A stretch of 64,000 nt of DNA. Source: Nonomuraea endophytica (GTDB taxonomy: Bacteria; Actinomycetota; Actinomycetes; Streptosporangiales; Streptosporangiaceae). Shown one piece after another: positions 35,038 to 43,648 of the stretch. The translations under genes and the position numbers were made by a program. The notes below the pieces were generated by a model. That model did not search any database. It saw only the letters and a program-made list of their open reading frames with translations, and was not told the DNA's origin. The stretch spans positions 868,001 through 932,000 of the forward strand of contig NZ_JACHIN010000001.1 in the NCBI RefSeq assembly GCF_014203235.1, read 5' to 3'. Numbering within the stretch: the stretch's first letter is position 1; each line of letters begins with the position of its first letter.

Positions 35038-35426
35038 GGGACTTCAAACCGAGCAACGTCCTGATCGGCTCGGACGGTCCCCGGGTGATCGACTTCGGCA
35101 TCGCCAGAGCGCTGGACCAGGTCACGGTGACGCAGGGGAAGATGGTCGGGACACCGCCGTACATGTCGCCCGAGCAGCTGACGGGTGAGGCGGTGGGTCC
35201 GGCTTCCGACGTGTTCAGCTGGGCGGTGACCATGGTGTTCGCCGCCACGGGGCGTCCGGCGTTCGGCGAGGACACGGTTCCTGCGGTTTTCAACAGGGTG
35301 CTCACGGTTCATCCGGATCTGTCGCCGCTGCCGCCTGCGTTGCGCGGGGTCATCGGGTCGTGCCTGAACAAGGCCCCCGGGGAACGGCCGTCGGCCTCAG
35401 AGGTGATGCTGGCGATCGTGCACTGA
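34239..35426 (+). CDS. Serine/threonine protein kinase with N-terminal membrane domain
   Basis: 395 aa. Residues ~12-105 contain three or four membrane segments, a short Pro/Gly linker follows, and the kinase domain spans ~146-395: Gly loop GRGGQGAVY (155-163), Lys176 (VAVK), HRDFKPSN (266-273), DFGIA (285-289) and TPPYMSPEQ. All catalytic residues are present. Most actinobacterial Hanks kinases put the membrane segment after the kinase domain, so this order is unusual. ATG 34239 has a TAGTGT -10 nearby (probably leaderless). It lies on the opposite strand inside the nuo locus, divergent from nuoI, and may sense membrane or respiratory state; that is inference. Confidence 0.92.
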   Translation: MPHPHPVPRPSAGIWAAFVGWAILPFISCGLATPFTIGFAAFWLRSTFHAIAAVVYTVFVGSFLITIAGYEEFEQIPEPMRSLITIGFGISWLGGVIHSGILVPFMAKARVKPPMDLHHRVTTPTYQPPPGHTGFQSQPGHPGWIGPYRVLHLLGRGGQGAVYLATAPNGNRVAVKVLHDLVDETARARFAREVDSARRVATFSTARLLDVNITGQHAYIVSEYVEGPSLEQLVKKHGPRDQDSLVRLALSTAGALAAIHKAGVVHRDFKPSNVLIGSDGPRVIDFGIARALDQVTVTQGKMVGTPPYMSPEQLTGEAVGPASDVFSWAVTMVFAATGRPAFGEDTVPAVFNRVLTVHPDLSPLPPALRGVIGSCLNKAPGERPSASEVMLAIVH

Positions 35427-35527
35427 CTGGGTGCTTGTGTGGGGGTGGTGAGCGGGTTGCCGGGTGCTGGGTGGGTGTGACCGGGCTACTTGGTGGGTGT
35501 GAGCGGGTGCTGGTGGGTGTGAGTGGG

Positions 35528-36898
35528 TTACGTGGTGGCGTCGGTGGACTGGGTGGTCAGGGCCAGGTATTCGTCGTGGGTGAGGGTGCGGATCTCCAGG
35601 GGGAGGTTGTGGCGGGCGGCGAACCGGTTGACGTGCTCGGGTGACCAGGGGCCCGGGAGGTGGTGGACCGGGTGTCCATCGGCGTCCAGGACTACTAGAC
35701 CCGCCAGGTCCCGGTAGCGGTAGAGGAACAGCCGGGCGGCGAGCCCCTCAGCCCTGCCCTCGGGCTCCGGCCTGTCCACGGGATTCGACGGCGCCTGGGC
35801 ATCGGGGATCGGCGCCGGGTCTGCGGGCGAAGCGGACGCGGGTGTGGATGGTGGGAGCGCCTCGGGAAGCTGCGCGTTGCGGGCCTCCGCTGCAGGACTG
35901 GGTGGCAGTTCTGCGACCGAAGAGGGCGGCGACTCCGCGACCGGAGAAAGTAGCGGCTCTGCGGGCGTGGGGCAAGTGGGCGTGGAGGGGTCGAGGGGAG
36001 CGGGCGTGGACGGGGCGGGCGTGGACGGGGCGGGCGTGGACGGGGCGGGCGTGGACGGGGCGGGCGTGGACGGGGCGGGCGTGGACGGGGCGGGTGTGGG
36101 AGGAGCTGGTGGGGACGGGGTGAGGGGAGCGGGCGTGGACGGGGCGGGTGTGGGGGGAGTCGGTGAGGAGGGCGTGGGGGTAATTGGGGTGGGGAGGGGG
36201 TGGTGGGGGGTTGTGGGGAGGGCGGCGAGGGTTTGGGGGCCTCGGTTGATGTAGAGGGTGCCGGAGGTGAGTTTTAGGTGTAGGCCGCCTGTCGATCCGA
36301 CTATCAGGCCCTTGTGGACACTGCGGCGGGTTAGGCGTTCGCGCACTGGGGCCAGGAACAACAGCAGCGGGCTGAACAAGAAGATCAGCCACTTGATCTC
36401 GGCCACATCGATCAGCAACCGGCCGATCGTCGAGAACCCTCGCCACACGTACCAGAACCCGGTAGACGTCAGGTAGATCATGACCCCGAGGGCCACCACC
36501 CCCAGCCCGATCGCCACCGGCTTACGCCAGGGAGCCAGCGGCGCGGGCGGAACGCCGACGATGCGTCTCCAGCCAGGCGCGCGGGCCGCCAGCACGGCCC
36601 GGACCCGGGCGGCGGGGGCGTCGAGCGCCGCGTGTACGGGAACTCCGCCTTCCTGGGCGAAGGCGGCAACGCCTTCCCAGTCGCCGGGCAGGTCGGCGAG
36701 GACCAGGCCGTCCTGGTCGAGCACCGCCAGCCCCGTCACGGTCAGTTCGTAGGTGGGCAGGCCGTTGGCGCCGATGGTGGTCTGCTCGTAGCGGTAGTGG
36801 AACAGGGCGGCGGGCGTGAGCCGTACCGACGAAGGGGAGATGAGCAGTTCGCCCGAGGACCAGGACAGGACGGTCAGACCGGAGCGCAGCGAGCTCAA
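35528..36898 (-). CDS. Membrane protein with duplicated domain and Pro-rich minisatellite linker
   Basis: 456 aa, starts TTG 36898 overlapping the nuoH stop (TTGA), AAGG upstream. The N-terminal domain (about 31-90) has FHYRY, then GLAVLDQDG and LPGDW. Two membrane segments lie at about 127-145 and 168-184. Residues ~227-388 are a Pro/Ser/Thr/Ala linker whose core is the pentapeptide APSTP. The C-terminal domain (390-456) repeats the N-terminal pattern: FLYRY, GLVVLDADG, LPGPW. The protein is therefore an internal duplication either side of the membrane and linker. Family not recognised. Position between nuoH and nuoI suggests a respiration-linked role. Confidence 0.75.
   Translation of the reverse strand: MSSLRSGLTVLSWSSGELLISPSSVRLTPAALFHYRYEQTTIGANGLPTYELTVTGLAVLDQDGLVLADLPGDWEGVAAFAQEGGVPVHAALDAPAARVRAVLAARAPGWRRIVGVPPAPLAPWRKPVAIGLGVVALGVMIYLTSTGFWYVWRGFSTIGRLLIDVAEIKWLIFLFSPLLLFLAPVRERLTRRSVHKGLIVGSTGGLHLKLTSGTLYINRGPQTLAALPTTPHHPLPTPITPTPSSPTPPTPAPSTPAPLTPSPPAPPTPAPSTPAPSTPAPSTPAPSTPAPSTPAPSTPAPLDPSTPTCPTPAEPLLSPVAESPPSSVAELPPSPAAEARNAQLPEALPPSTPASASPADPAPIPDAQAPSNPVDRPEPEGRAEGLAARLFLYRYRDLAGLVVLDADGHPVHHLPGPWSPEHVNRFAARHNLPLEIRTLTHDEYLALTTQSTDATT
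36001..36090. repeat. 15-bp in-frame minisatellite (6 perfect copies)
   Basis: The unit CGGGCGTGGACGGGG is repeated six times without change, with degenerate copies on both sides. On the coding (minus) strand it encodes APSTP. The length is a multiple of three, so copy-number change keeps the frame. Confidence 0.95.
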
Positions 36899-37836
36899 AG
36901 CAGCACCTTCACGACCCCCGTCAGCGCCAGCTGGACCAGGGCCAGCGGCACCAGTCCGACCCAGGCCAGCTTCTGCAGCTGGTCCTCGCGCAGCCGGGGG
37001 AAGCTGACGCGCATCCAGATCACCAGGAAGGCCAGCAGGAACACCTTGATCAGCGTCCAGATCCAGCCGGCCAGGAGGGGGCCGTGCCAGCCGCCGAGGA
37101 ACAACACGGTGGTCAGGAAGGAGAGCACGACGATTCCGGCGTACTCGGCGAGCATGAACAGGGCGAAGCGCATCCCGGTGTACTCGGTCATCGGGCCCAT
37201 GATGATCTCGGACTCGGCGATCGGCATGTCGAAGGGCGGGCGGCGGAGTTCGGCTAGGCCGGCCAGGAAGAAGACGACGCCGCCGATGGCCTGCCAGGGC
37301 AGCCACCACCACTGCCACTGGTCCAGGATGCCGGGCAGCGAGAGGGTCCCGGCGGCCATGGCGACGGAGGAGGCGGCCAGCACGAGCGGCAGCTCGTACG
37401 ACATGAGCTGGGCGGCCGAGCGCATGCCGCCGAGCACGGAGTATTTGTTGGCCGAGGCCCACCCCGCCATGATCGAGCCGAGCACGCCGATGCCCATGAC
37501 GGCCAGCACGAAGAACAGGCCGAGGTCGAGGTTGACGCCGAAGCCGTTCTTGTCGATGGGGATGACGATCAGCACGACGAGGTACGGCACCAGCGCCACG
37601 CCAGGGGCGATCATGAAGATGCGGCGGTCGGCCGCGGCCGGGATGACGTCTTCCTTCTGGGCGAACTTGACCCCGTCGGCGATGAGCTGGGCCCAGCCGT
37701 GGAAGCCTCCGGCGTACATGGGCCCGAGCCGTGACTGCATGTGCGCCATGACCTTGTGCTCGGTCTGTCCGATGATGAGCGGCAGGAGCAGGAACACCGC
37801 GAGGATGACGGCGAAGCGCAAGATCACGTCAAGCAT
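36895..37836 (-). CDS. nuoH: NADH-quinone oxidoreductase subunit H
   Basis: 313 aa, eight membrane helices, connects the Q site to the membrane arm. Family motifs: QSRLGPMYAGGFHGWAQLIA, AELRRPPFDMPIAESEI, TEYTGMRFALFMLAEY. ATG 37836 has GGAGG ~10 nt upstream and lies 5 nt after nuoC, so nuoD is not between them as in standard nuo operons. The stop is shared with the TTG start of the next gene. Confidence 0.95.
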   Translation of the reverse strand: MLDVILRFAVILAVFLLLPLIIGQTEHKVMAHMQSRLGPMYAGGFHGWAQLIADGVKFAQKEDVIPAAADRRIFMIAPGVALVPYLVVLIVIPIDKNGFGVNLDLGLFFVLAVMGIGVLGSIMAGWASANKYSVLGGMRSAAQLMSYELPLVLAASSVAMAAGTLSLPGILDQWQWWWLPWQAIGGVVFFLAGLAELRRPPFDMPIAESEIIMGPMTEYTGMRFALFMLAEYAGIVVLSFLTTVLFLGGWHGPLLAGWIWTLIKVFLLAFLVIWMRVSFPRLREDQLQKLAWVGLVPLALVQLALTGVVKVLL

Positions 37837-37841
37837 GTGGC

Positions 37842-38363
37842 CTAACCTCCAGTGCCCCAGTCGGCGGGTACTCCAGGCGGGAGCGTCTTGCGGCGGCTGG
37901 GCGCGGACTCGCCGGGTTCCTTGGCGCCGGGCCAGGCCTTGGCCACGCGGGCGGCCAGGATGAAGTCCTTGCGCAGCGGGTGGCCCTCGAAGCCGTCGGG
38001 CAGGAGCAGCGGCACGAGGTAGGGGTGGTCGTCGAAGGTGACGCCGAACATCTCGTACGTCTCGCGCTCGTGCCAGTTGGCGCCCCGGTAGACGCCGACG
38101 GCCGAGGCCAGGCGCGGCTCGGCGCGGGGCACCCAGGTGCGCAGCAGGAGCCGGGCGCGTTCGGCGGGGTTGTAGACGTGGGCGACGACGGAGAAGCCTT
38201 CCGGCGGGTCGTCGACGCCGGTCAGCCAGTCGAAGAACTCGTAGCCGAGTTCGTCGCGGGCGTAGGTGAGGGCCTCGGTCCAGTCGGCGGCGGCGACGTC
38301 GACGGTGTGCTCGCCGTACGACTCGCTGAGCTGGGCCCGTTCGCCCCACGAAGAGAAGCTCAC
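37842..38363 (-). CDS. nuoC: NADH-quinone oxidoreductase subunit C
   Basis: 173 aa, the 30-kDa subunit of the peripheral arm: [15 protein letters not shown], then [19 protein letters not shown], the diagnostic complex I 30-kDa signature, and GHPLRKDF. Short Pro-rich C-terminal tail. GTG 38363 overlaps the nuoB stop (GTGA). Not fused to NuoD. Confidence 0.94.
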   Translation of the reverse strand: MSFSSWGERAQLSESYGEHTVDVAAADWTEALTYARDELGYEFFDWLTGVDDPPEGFSVVAHVYNPAERARLLLRTWVPRAEPRLASAVGVYRGANWHERETYEMFGVTFDDHPYLVPLLLPDGFEGHPLRKDFILAARVAKAWPGAKEPGESAPSRRKTLPPGVPADWGTGG

Positions 38364-38893
38364 ACGTCCTCCTGGTGGGCGCGCGACCAGATGTAGCGGT
38401 CGCTGAGCTTCTCCCCCGCGATCTTCTCCTGAAGCTTCATGATCCCGTAGAGCAGCGCCTCGGGCCTGGGCGGGCAGCCGGGCACGTAGACGTCGACGGG
38501 GATGATCTGGTCGACGCCGTTGGTGACGCAGTAGGAGTCCCAGTAGGGCCCGCCGGAGTTGGAGCAGGCGCCGAAGGAGATCACGTACTTGGGGTCGGGC
38601 ATCTGCTCGTAGAGCCGCTTGACGGCGGGCGCCATCTTGTCGGTGACGGTGCCCGACACGATCATGAGGTCGGCCTGCCTGGGCCCGTTGGCGAACGGGA
38701 TGACGCCGAACCTGATGAAGTCGTGGCGGCTGGTCGAGGTGGCGATGAACTCGATCGCGCAGCAGGCCAGGCCGAAGTTGAACACCCACAGGGAGTAGCG
38801 CCGCCCCCAGTTGAGTATGAACCGCATGGGTTTGGGAGCCAGCCGCGAGATCGGCCCCACGGTGGGCATCGGAAGATCGGCCATGTTGACCAT
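38360..38893 (-). CDS. nuoB: NADH-quinone oxidoreductase subunit B
   Basis: 177 aa; carries the terminal [4Fe-4S] cluster N2 that reduces quinone. The ligands are the tandem Cys in [10 protein letters not shown], Cys in [10 protein letters not shown], and Cys in [14 protein letters not shown] 38893 or ATG 38884 ([10 protein letters not shown]); the latter is also plausible. Overlaps nuoC by 4 nt. Confidence 0.95.
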   Translation of the reverse strand: MVNMADLPMPTVGPISRLAPKPMRFILNWGRRYSLWVFNFGLACCAIEFIATSTSRHDFIRFGVIPFANGPRQADLMIVSGTVTDKMAPAVKRLYEQMPDPKYVISFGACSNSGGPYWDSYCVTNGVDQIIPVDVYVPGCPPRPEALLYGIMKLQEKIAGEKLSDRYIWSRAHQEDV

Positions 38894-38927
38894 TCTCGCG
38901 CGGGTGGCGGCGGAAGAGTAGAGCCCC

Positions 38928-40016
38928 CTACATGTACAGCGCGGCGCGCGCGTTGTCGACGATCTCGTTCGCGATCCGCCGCGCGGCCTCGTCGAGCTCG
39001 CGGTCGATGGGCTCCATCCGTGGCGCGCGCACCGTCGGTTCGGTGTACGGCCGGCCGGCCAGCAGGTCGTGCCGCAGGTGGGTGGGCGGATGGGTGGTGT
39101 CCACGCGTAGTTCCCGCTGGCGCGCTGCCAAGCGGCGCCGCTCGCGCTCGTCCTCGGGCACGTCGGCCACGTAGGACCTGACCGCCGCCCACAGGTCGCC
39201 GCGGACCTGGTGGGCCTGGGTGCCGAGGTAGTCGGTGAGGTGGGGCAGCGCCCAGAACCCCTTGTCGATCGAGGCGAGCGCGGCCTCCGACCCGGCCACG
39301 CGCAGCGAGATGAGGTCGGCCCGGTATTCGGCTCGCTGCGTGGCCCGGTAGGTGATGAGTTCGAGCGCCGTGTGGAACCAGCCGACGACCAGCCGCAGCG
39401 GAGCCACCACGATCTTGCCGAAGGTGAGGTTGTCCCCGTCCACCCGGGCGGTCTCGCGCAGTTCGGCCAGCGCGCCCAGCGCGGAGCCGACGACGAATCC
39501 GTGCCGGGTGTCCTGGTTGACCGAGTGGGCGACCTCGTGCCCGAGCACCGCGATCCGCTCCTGCGGGGTCAGCGCGAGCCAGAGCGGATAGCCGAGCTCC
39601 AGGAAGCGCCGGCGCAGCGGGCCGTAGGTGCCGTAGGCGGCGTTGACCTCGCCGGTCACCACGATCATGTGGGGGCGGGGCGCGCGCAGTGCCGCGGCGA
39701 TCTCGTCCACGAGCCGGAAGAGCTCGGGCGCGTCGGTACGGCCCAGCGCCACCCCGTCAGGCAGCTTCCCCGGCCGCGGCGCCATGAGCCAGGCCAGCCC
39801 GAGCGCCCCGGCGCCGAGGATGATCCCGATGAACCCGGGCCGGGTGATCAGCCAGATCCCGGCGGCGACGAGGGCGAGCGTCAGCAGGTGCACCAGCAGC
39901 GCGGCGGCGTAGGAGGCCAGCCGGACGAGGCGGCCGCCGGTGGCGGAACCGTTGGTGACCTCGTCGTGGAGCCCTTCGGCCAGCCGCGTGCGCAGCCGGT
40001 CCCGCCATGACGTCAT
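38928..40016 (-). CDS. M48-family membrane metallopeptidase
   Basis: 362 aa. Two N-terminal membrane segments (about 32-56, 60-78), a soluble metallopeptidase domain with zinc motif HEVAH (160-164) and a probable third ligand in [13 protein letters not shown], and a C-terminal basic region. Related to, but distinct from, HtpX at 21967. It lies between nuoA (18 nt downstream of the nuoA stop) and nuoB (34 nt before it), so it is probably co-transcribed and may act in quality control of the complex; that role is inference. Confidence 0.88.
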   Translation of the reverse strand: MTSWRDRLRTRLAEGLHDEVTNGSATGGRLVRLASYAAALLVHLLTLALVAAGIWLITRPGFIGIILGAGALGLAWLMAPRPGKLPDGVALGRTDAPELFRLVDEIAAALRAPRPHMIVVTGEVNAAYGTYGPLRRRFLELGYPLWLALTPQERIAVLGHEVAHSVNQDTRHGFVVGSALGALAELRETARVDGDNLTFGKIVVAPLRLVVGWFHTALELITYRATQRAEYRADLISLRVAGSEAALASIDKGFWALPHLTDYLGTQAHQVRGDLWAAVRSYVADVPEDERERRRLAARQRELRVDTTHPPTHLRHDLLAGRPYTEPTVRAPRMEPIDRELDEAARRIANEIVDNARAALYM

Positions 40017-40034
40017 GGGGCACTCTATCCGGGG

Positions 40035-40406
40035 CTAGGTCCAGGTCAGGACGCGCTTGCGCCAGGCGTACAGGATGCCGAGGGCGATGAAGCCGAGGAA
40101 GACGAACATCTCCACGAGCGTGGTCATGCCGTAGCCGGGGGCGGCGAAGACGGTGGCCCAGGGGAACAGGAAGACGGCGTCGACGGCGAAGACCACATAG
40201 AGGTAGGTGAAGACGTAGTAGCGGATCTGGGACTGGGCCCAGCCGTCGCCCACCGGGTCGACGCCGCATTCGTAGGTGGTGAGTTTTTCGGCGGTCGGCC
40301 GGGTCGGGCGCAGGAGGCGGTTGGCCATGAGCGCGCCGGCCACGATGGCCACGCCGATGAGCAGCAGCGCGGCGACCAGAGCGTAGTTGCCGTAGTAGCT
40401 GTCCAT
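40035..40406 (-). CDS. nuoA: NADH-quinone oxidoreductase subunit A
   Basis: 123 aa, three membrane helices. Family pattern: YECGVDPVGDGWAQSQIRYYVFTYLYVVFAVDAVFLFPWA, in which the Cys- and Asp-containing loop lines the Q channel. ATG 40406. First gene of the locus, followed by the M48 peptidase gene rather than nuoB. Confidence 0.95.
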   Translation of the reverse strand: MDSYYGNYALVAALLLIGVAIVAGALMANRLLRPTRPTAEKLTTYECGVDPVGDGWAQSQIRYYVFTYLYVVFAVDAVFLFPWATVFAAPGYGMTTLVEMFVFLGFIALGILYAWRKRVLTWT

Positions 40407-40425
40407 GGGCTGATCGTAACCGTCG

Positions 40426-41772
40426 TCAGCGCACCCGGCGAGGGGCGGCGCGGCTGCGGAGGGCGGGGGCGACCGGGGCTCCGTTCAGGAAGCGGCCGAT
40501 GCCGTCCTCCAGGGCCTTGCCGTACACGAGCATGGCTGCGCGGGCGGCCTCGACGGTGAGTTCGATGTCGTCGGGGGTGTGCGCGGCGGAGACCACGAAC
40601 GACTGGCACAGGACGCCGTGCCGCAGGAGTTCCTGCAGGAAGAGCGTGCGGAACGGCTGTGACGGCCGGCCCTCGGCGTCCTTGGTGGTGAAGATCAGGC
40701 AGGAGGGGCGGCCGACGGCCGCGACGTGGTCGGCGAGGCCGAGTTCGCGGGCGGCGGAGTTGACGCCGTCGGCCAGCGCGCGGCCGCGTTCCTCCATGAC
40801 CGCGACGGGGTCGTGCTCGGCGTAGGCGCGGATGACCGCGCGCAGGGCGGTCAGCGACACCGTCTCGGCGCCGTGGGTGGACGACAGCAGGAAGACGCGG
40901 GCCCGGTCGGTGCGCAGGCCGCCGAGCTCCATGACCTCGCGGCGGCCGGTCAGCGCGGAGATGGGGAAGCCGTTGCCGATGGCCTTGCCCCAGCAGGCGA
41001 GGTCGGGGCGGACGCCGTAGAACTCCTGGGCGCCGGGGTAGGCCCAGCGGTACCCGGTGATCATCTCGTCGAAGACGAGGAGCGCGCCGCGTTCGGTGCA
41101 CAGGGCGCGCACGCCTTCGAGGAAGCCGGGCTCGGGCTCGGCCAGGGCGGTGGCGGCCTCCATGATGACGCAGGCGATCTGCCCGGGGTGCTCGTCGAAC
41201 AGCGCGCGCAGCGAGCCGAGGTCGTTGTAGGCGAAGCGGAGTGTCTGCTTCCTGGTCGACTCGGGCACGCCGGCGTTCATCTCCAGCGCGCCGACGAACC
41301 AGTCCTCGGTGGCGAAGAACGGCTGCGCGCAGACGGCGATCAGGTCGCGGCCGGTGTAGGCGCGGGCCAGCCGGACGGCGCCGGAGGTGGCGTCGGAGCC
41401 GTTCTTGGCGAACTTCACCATGTCGGCGCCGGGCAGCGGGGCGAGGAAGTCCTCGGCGGCCCGTAGTTCGAGCTCGGTGGGGCGGCTGAAGCTCAGGCCC
41501 TGGTCGAGCACGTCGCGGACGGCGTCGAGCACCGGCTGGTAGGCGTGGCCGAGTGTGACCGAGCGCAGGCCCATGCCGTACTCGACGAAGCAGTTGCCGT
41601 CGGCGTCCCACACCCGCGCGCCCCGGCCGCGCACGAGCACCGGAGCCATGCCCTCCGGATATTGGTCGTCGCCGCGCGCGTAGGTGTGCGCACCGCCCGG
41701 CACCAGGTCATGGAGCTTGCGCTGCAGAAGAGTCGACTGGATGAACCCCGTAGACGGTCCTAGATCCCGCAC
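40426..41772 (-). CDS. Class III (glutamate-1-semialdehyde mutase-like) PLP aminotransferase
   Basis: 448 aa. The PLP lysine is in ACWGKAIGNGFP, the cofactor aspartate in LLVFDEMITGYRW, and the N-terminal region has GGAHTYARGDDQYPEGM. This subgroup resembles HemL but belongs to the spore-coat/sugar or amino-acid mutase relatives rather than haem synthesis. A true HemL would be shorter and have different substrate-loop motifs. It probably transaminates a semialdehyde or keto-sugar; substrate not assignable. It ends 19 nt upstream of the nuoA start, in the same direction. Divergent from the deacetylase gene. Confidence 0.8.
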   Translation of the reverse strand: MRDLGPSTGFIQSTLLQRKLHDLVPGGAHTYARGDDQYPEGMAPVLVRGRGARVWDADGNCFVEYGMGLRSVTLGHAYQPVLDAVRDVLDQGLSFSRPTELELRAAEDFLAPLPGADMVKFAKNGSDATSGAVRLARAYTGRDLIAVCAQPFFATEDWFVGALEMNAGVPESTRKQTLRFAYNDLGSLRALFDEHPGQIACVIMEAATALAEPEPGFLEGVRALCTERGALLVFDEMITGYRWAYPGAQEFYGVRPDLACWGKAIGNGFPISALTGRREVMELGGLRTDRARVFLLSSTHGAETVSLTALRAVIRAYAEHDPVAVMEERGRALADGVNSAARELGLADHVAAVGRPSCLIFTTKDAEGRPSQPFRTLFLQELLRHGVLCQSFVVSAAHTPDDIELTVEAARAAMLVYGKALEDGIGRFLNGAPVAPALRSRAAPRRVR

Positions 41773-41884
41773 CCATCACATCGTAGGCACGCAACTCCTT
41801 TACGTACATACCCCGCTAAAGGCTCGACTCCAAGATTCCCAAGGGAAGGTAAAGCGCTAAAAGAGCCCCCATAGCCTGGCCCGC

Positions 41885-43345
41885 ATGCACAGAATGCGAT
41901 TCTTCGGAGGAATCGCGCTGATTGCCGCTTCCGTCGCCGGTTGCGGCATGGCCACCGCCTCCCCCGAGGGCGACCACAAGGTCCCCGCCGAGCCGACGAA
42001 GATCGATTTCGTGACCCCGTCGGCAGTCAACGGGCTCGTCACCAAGACCCTCTCCGAGGGGGACGGCGGCGGCCGCTACGTGCACATCACCTACCCCGAG
42101 ATCAAGGGCGCCGACCCGCTCAACGACAAGGTCAGGCAGGAGGCCGAGCGCCAGCTGCGCGCCTTCCGCGAGTCCACCGCCAAGGACGGACCGGCCCCCC
42201 GGCCCGAGCTCAACGTGGACTGGCAACTGCCCGTCGCCTCCGACGCCGCCATCGCCGTACGGCTGCGCACCGGCGAGTTCTACGGCGCCGACTGGGGCAA
42301 CGCCAACCGGACGTTCTGGTACGACGGCCGGAGCAAGCAGGCCTTCCCCTCCACCGGGCTGCTCGGCGGCGAGGCGGCGCTGGGCGCGCTGGCGGAGAAG
42401 GTGAACCGGCTGCTGGAGTCCCGCGGGGCGGGCGGGGTGGCGGCCGACCCCGAGTTGTTCGACTCCATGGCCTTCAACCGCGACGGGGATCTCGTGGTGG
42501 AGTTCGACGACTGCCAGGTCGGCGCCTGCTCCTTGGGGAGGGTGGCGGAAGCCGTACCGGCTGCCGAGGTGGAGCCGCTGCTGTCGGCGGCGGGACGGCG
42601 GGCGCGGGAGGCGGCCCGCGCGGCCGCGCCGCCGACGCCGGAGACCACGCCGAAGGTGACGCCCACGCACAGCCCGGAGGCGACCAGCAACCAGGCGGGA
42701 ACGGTTGACTGCGCGAAGACGAAGTGCGTCGCGCTCACCTTCGACGACGGGCCGGGGCCGCACACGGCGCAGCTGCTGGACACGTTGCGCGACGCGGGGG
42801 CGCGCGCGACGTTCTTCACGGTCGGCGTCAACGCGGCGGCCCGGCCCGACCTCCTGCGCCGGATGAGCGGCGAGGGACACCTGGTCGGCGGCCACAGCTG
42901 GGCTCATCGCGACCTGTCGAAGCTGTCGAGCAGCAAGATCACCGACTCGCTGATCCGGACCCAGGACACGTTGACGGCCACGCTCGGTGAGCGGCCGACG
43001 CTGGTCCGGCCGCCGTACGGGGCGATCAGTAAGGATGTTCTGGCGGTTTCGAAAGAGCTCGGGGTCTCGCTTGTCAACTGGGACGTCGACACCCGCGACT
43101 GGCGTGACAGGAAGGCGGGGGTCGTGGCCGGGCGGGCTGTCAAGGGCGCGCACCCTGGGGCGATCATCCTGATGCACGACATTCACCGCACGACCGTTGA
43201 CGCGGTTCCGGACATCCTCAAAAGACTGCGCGGGAAGGGTTACACCTTCGTCACCGTTCCAGAGTTGTACGGCTCTGCTGGGATGCAGGCCGGACGCCTG
43301 TATCTGTCGGGGGCGAGCGGTTCACGCAAGCAGCCCCTGACGTAG
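41885..43345 (+). CDS. Lipoprotein polysaccharide deacetylase (NodB homology)
   Basis: 486 aa. Lipoprotein signal (lipobox VAGC, Cys ~20). Residues ~30-235 form an RsiV/DUF3298-like extracytoplasmic domain. A Pro/Thr-rich linker follows, then a NodB catalytic domain (~275-470): TFDDGPGPH, the metal pair in GGHSWAHRD, RPPYGA, DVDTRDW and ILMHDIH. It probably removes N- or O-acetyl groups from cell-wall glycan, outside the membrane. ATG 41885 lies just after a TAGCCT -10, so the message may be leaderless. RsiV-NodB fusions bind lysozyme in some species; that link is speculative here. Confidence 0.9.
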   Translation: MHRMRFFGGIALIAASVAGCGMATASPEGDHKVPAEPTKIDFVTPSAVNGLVTKTLSEGDGGGRYVHITYPEIKGADPLNDKVRQEAERQLRAFRESTAKDGPAPRPELNVDWQLPVASDAAIAVRLRTGEFYGADWGNANRTFWYDGRSKQAFPSTGLLGGEAALGALAEKVNRLLESRGAGGVAADPELFDSMAFNRDGDLVVEFDDCQVGACSLGRVAEAVPAAEVEPLLSAAGRRAREAARAAAPPTPETTPKVTPTHSPEATSNQAGTVDCAKTKCVALTFDDGPGPHTAQLLDTLRDAGARATFFTVGVNAAARPDLLRRMSGEGHLVGGHSWAHRDLSKLSSSKITDSLIRTQDTLTATLGERPTLVRPPYGAISKDVLAVSKELGVSLVNWDVDTRDWRDRKAGVVAGRAVKGAHPGAIILMHDIHRTTVDAVPDILKRLRGKGYTFVTVPELYGSAGMQAGRLYLSGASGSRKQPLT

Positions 43346-43378
43346 CCCAAGCTTTGGGGGGACGTATAGTTGGCGCTC

Positions 43379-43453
43379 GTGACCCGAACCACCCTCTTCG
43401 CCCGCCTGCACGTCGATCTCGGCAGGCTCGCGTCCGGGCTGTGTCACCCTTAG
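43379..43453 (+). CDS. 24-aa cysteine-type leader peptide upstream of korAB
   Basis: The sequence begins MTRTTLFARLHVDLGRLAS and ends GLCHP. It matches the actinobacterial putative leader peptide pattern (H-V/I-D-L-x-R-x-A-S-x-x-C) found before cysteine and sulfur metabolism genes, where ribosome pausing at the late Cys codon regulates downstream expression. A TATAGT -10 at 43365-43370 places the GTG at the transcript start, so it is probably leaderless. A stem-loop (CGTTT/AAACG outer, CCGCA/TGCGG inner, 43486-43515) follows. The downstream KorAB is an iron-sulfur enzyme, so cysteine control is sensible; that is inference. Confidence 0.6.
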   Translation: MTRTTLFARLHVDLGRLASGLCHP

Positions 43454-43485
43454 TCGTTCTCCCCCGCCACCCCTAAATTTCAACG

Positions 43486-43515
43486 CGTTTACCCGCATTG
43501 TGCGGCGAGGAAACG
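43486..43515 (+). promoter_or_regulatory. Stem-loop between leader peptide and korA
   Basis: CGTTT (43486-43490) pairs with AAACG (43511-43515) and CCGCA (43493-43497) with TGCGG (43501-43505), with an asymmetric internal loop. Placed between the leader ORF and korA, it is a candidate attenuator. Confidence 0.4.
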
Positions 43516-43592
43516 TCTTGACCCTCCCGAGGATCTAGCATGGAAACAGAGACCGCGCCCGCTCCCGCGCAATGGCGCGTCGAGGAGGACTC

Positions 43593-43648
43593 GTGACCGA
43601 GCGTAGCGAGGGCACCAGCGAGCACACCGCGCCCGCCAAGGAGGCGCC

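Noticed and set aside
37837..37841. Missing nuoD looked for between nuoC and nuoH
   Set aside because: Only 5 nt separate the genes, and no NuoD-like frame is seen on either strand in the window.
40426..41772. Aminotransferase as the haem enzyme HemL
   Set aside because: Family resemblance only; context and motifs fit related mutase/aminotransferase subgroups, so no hemL symbol is given.
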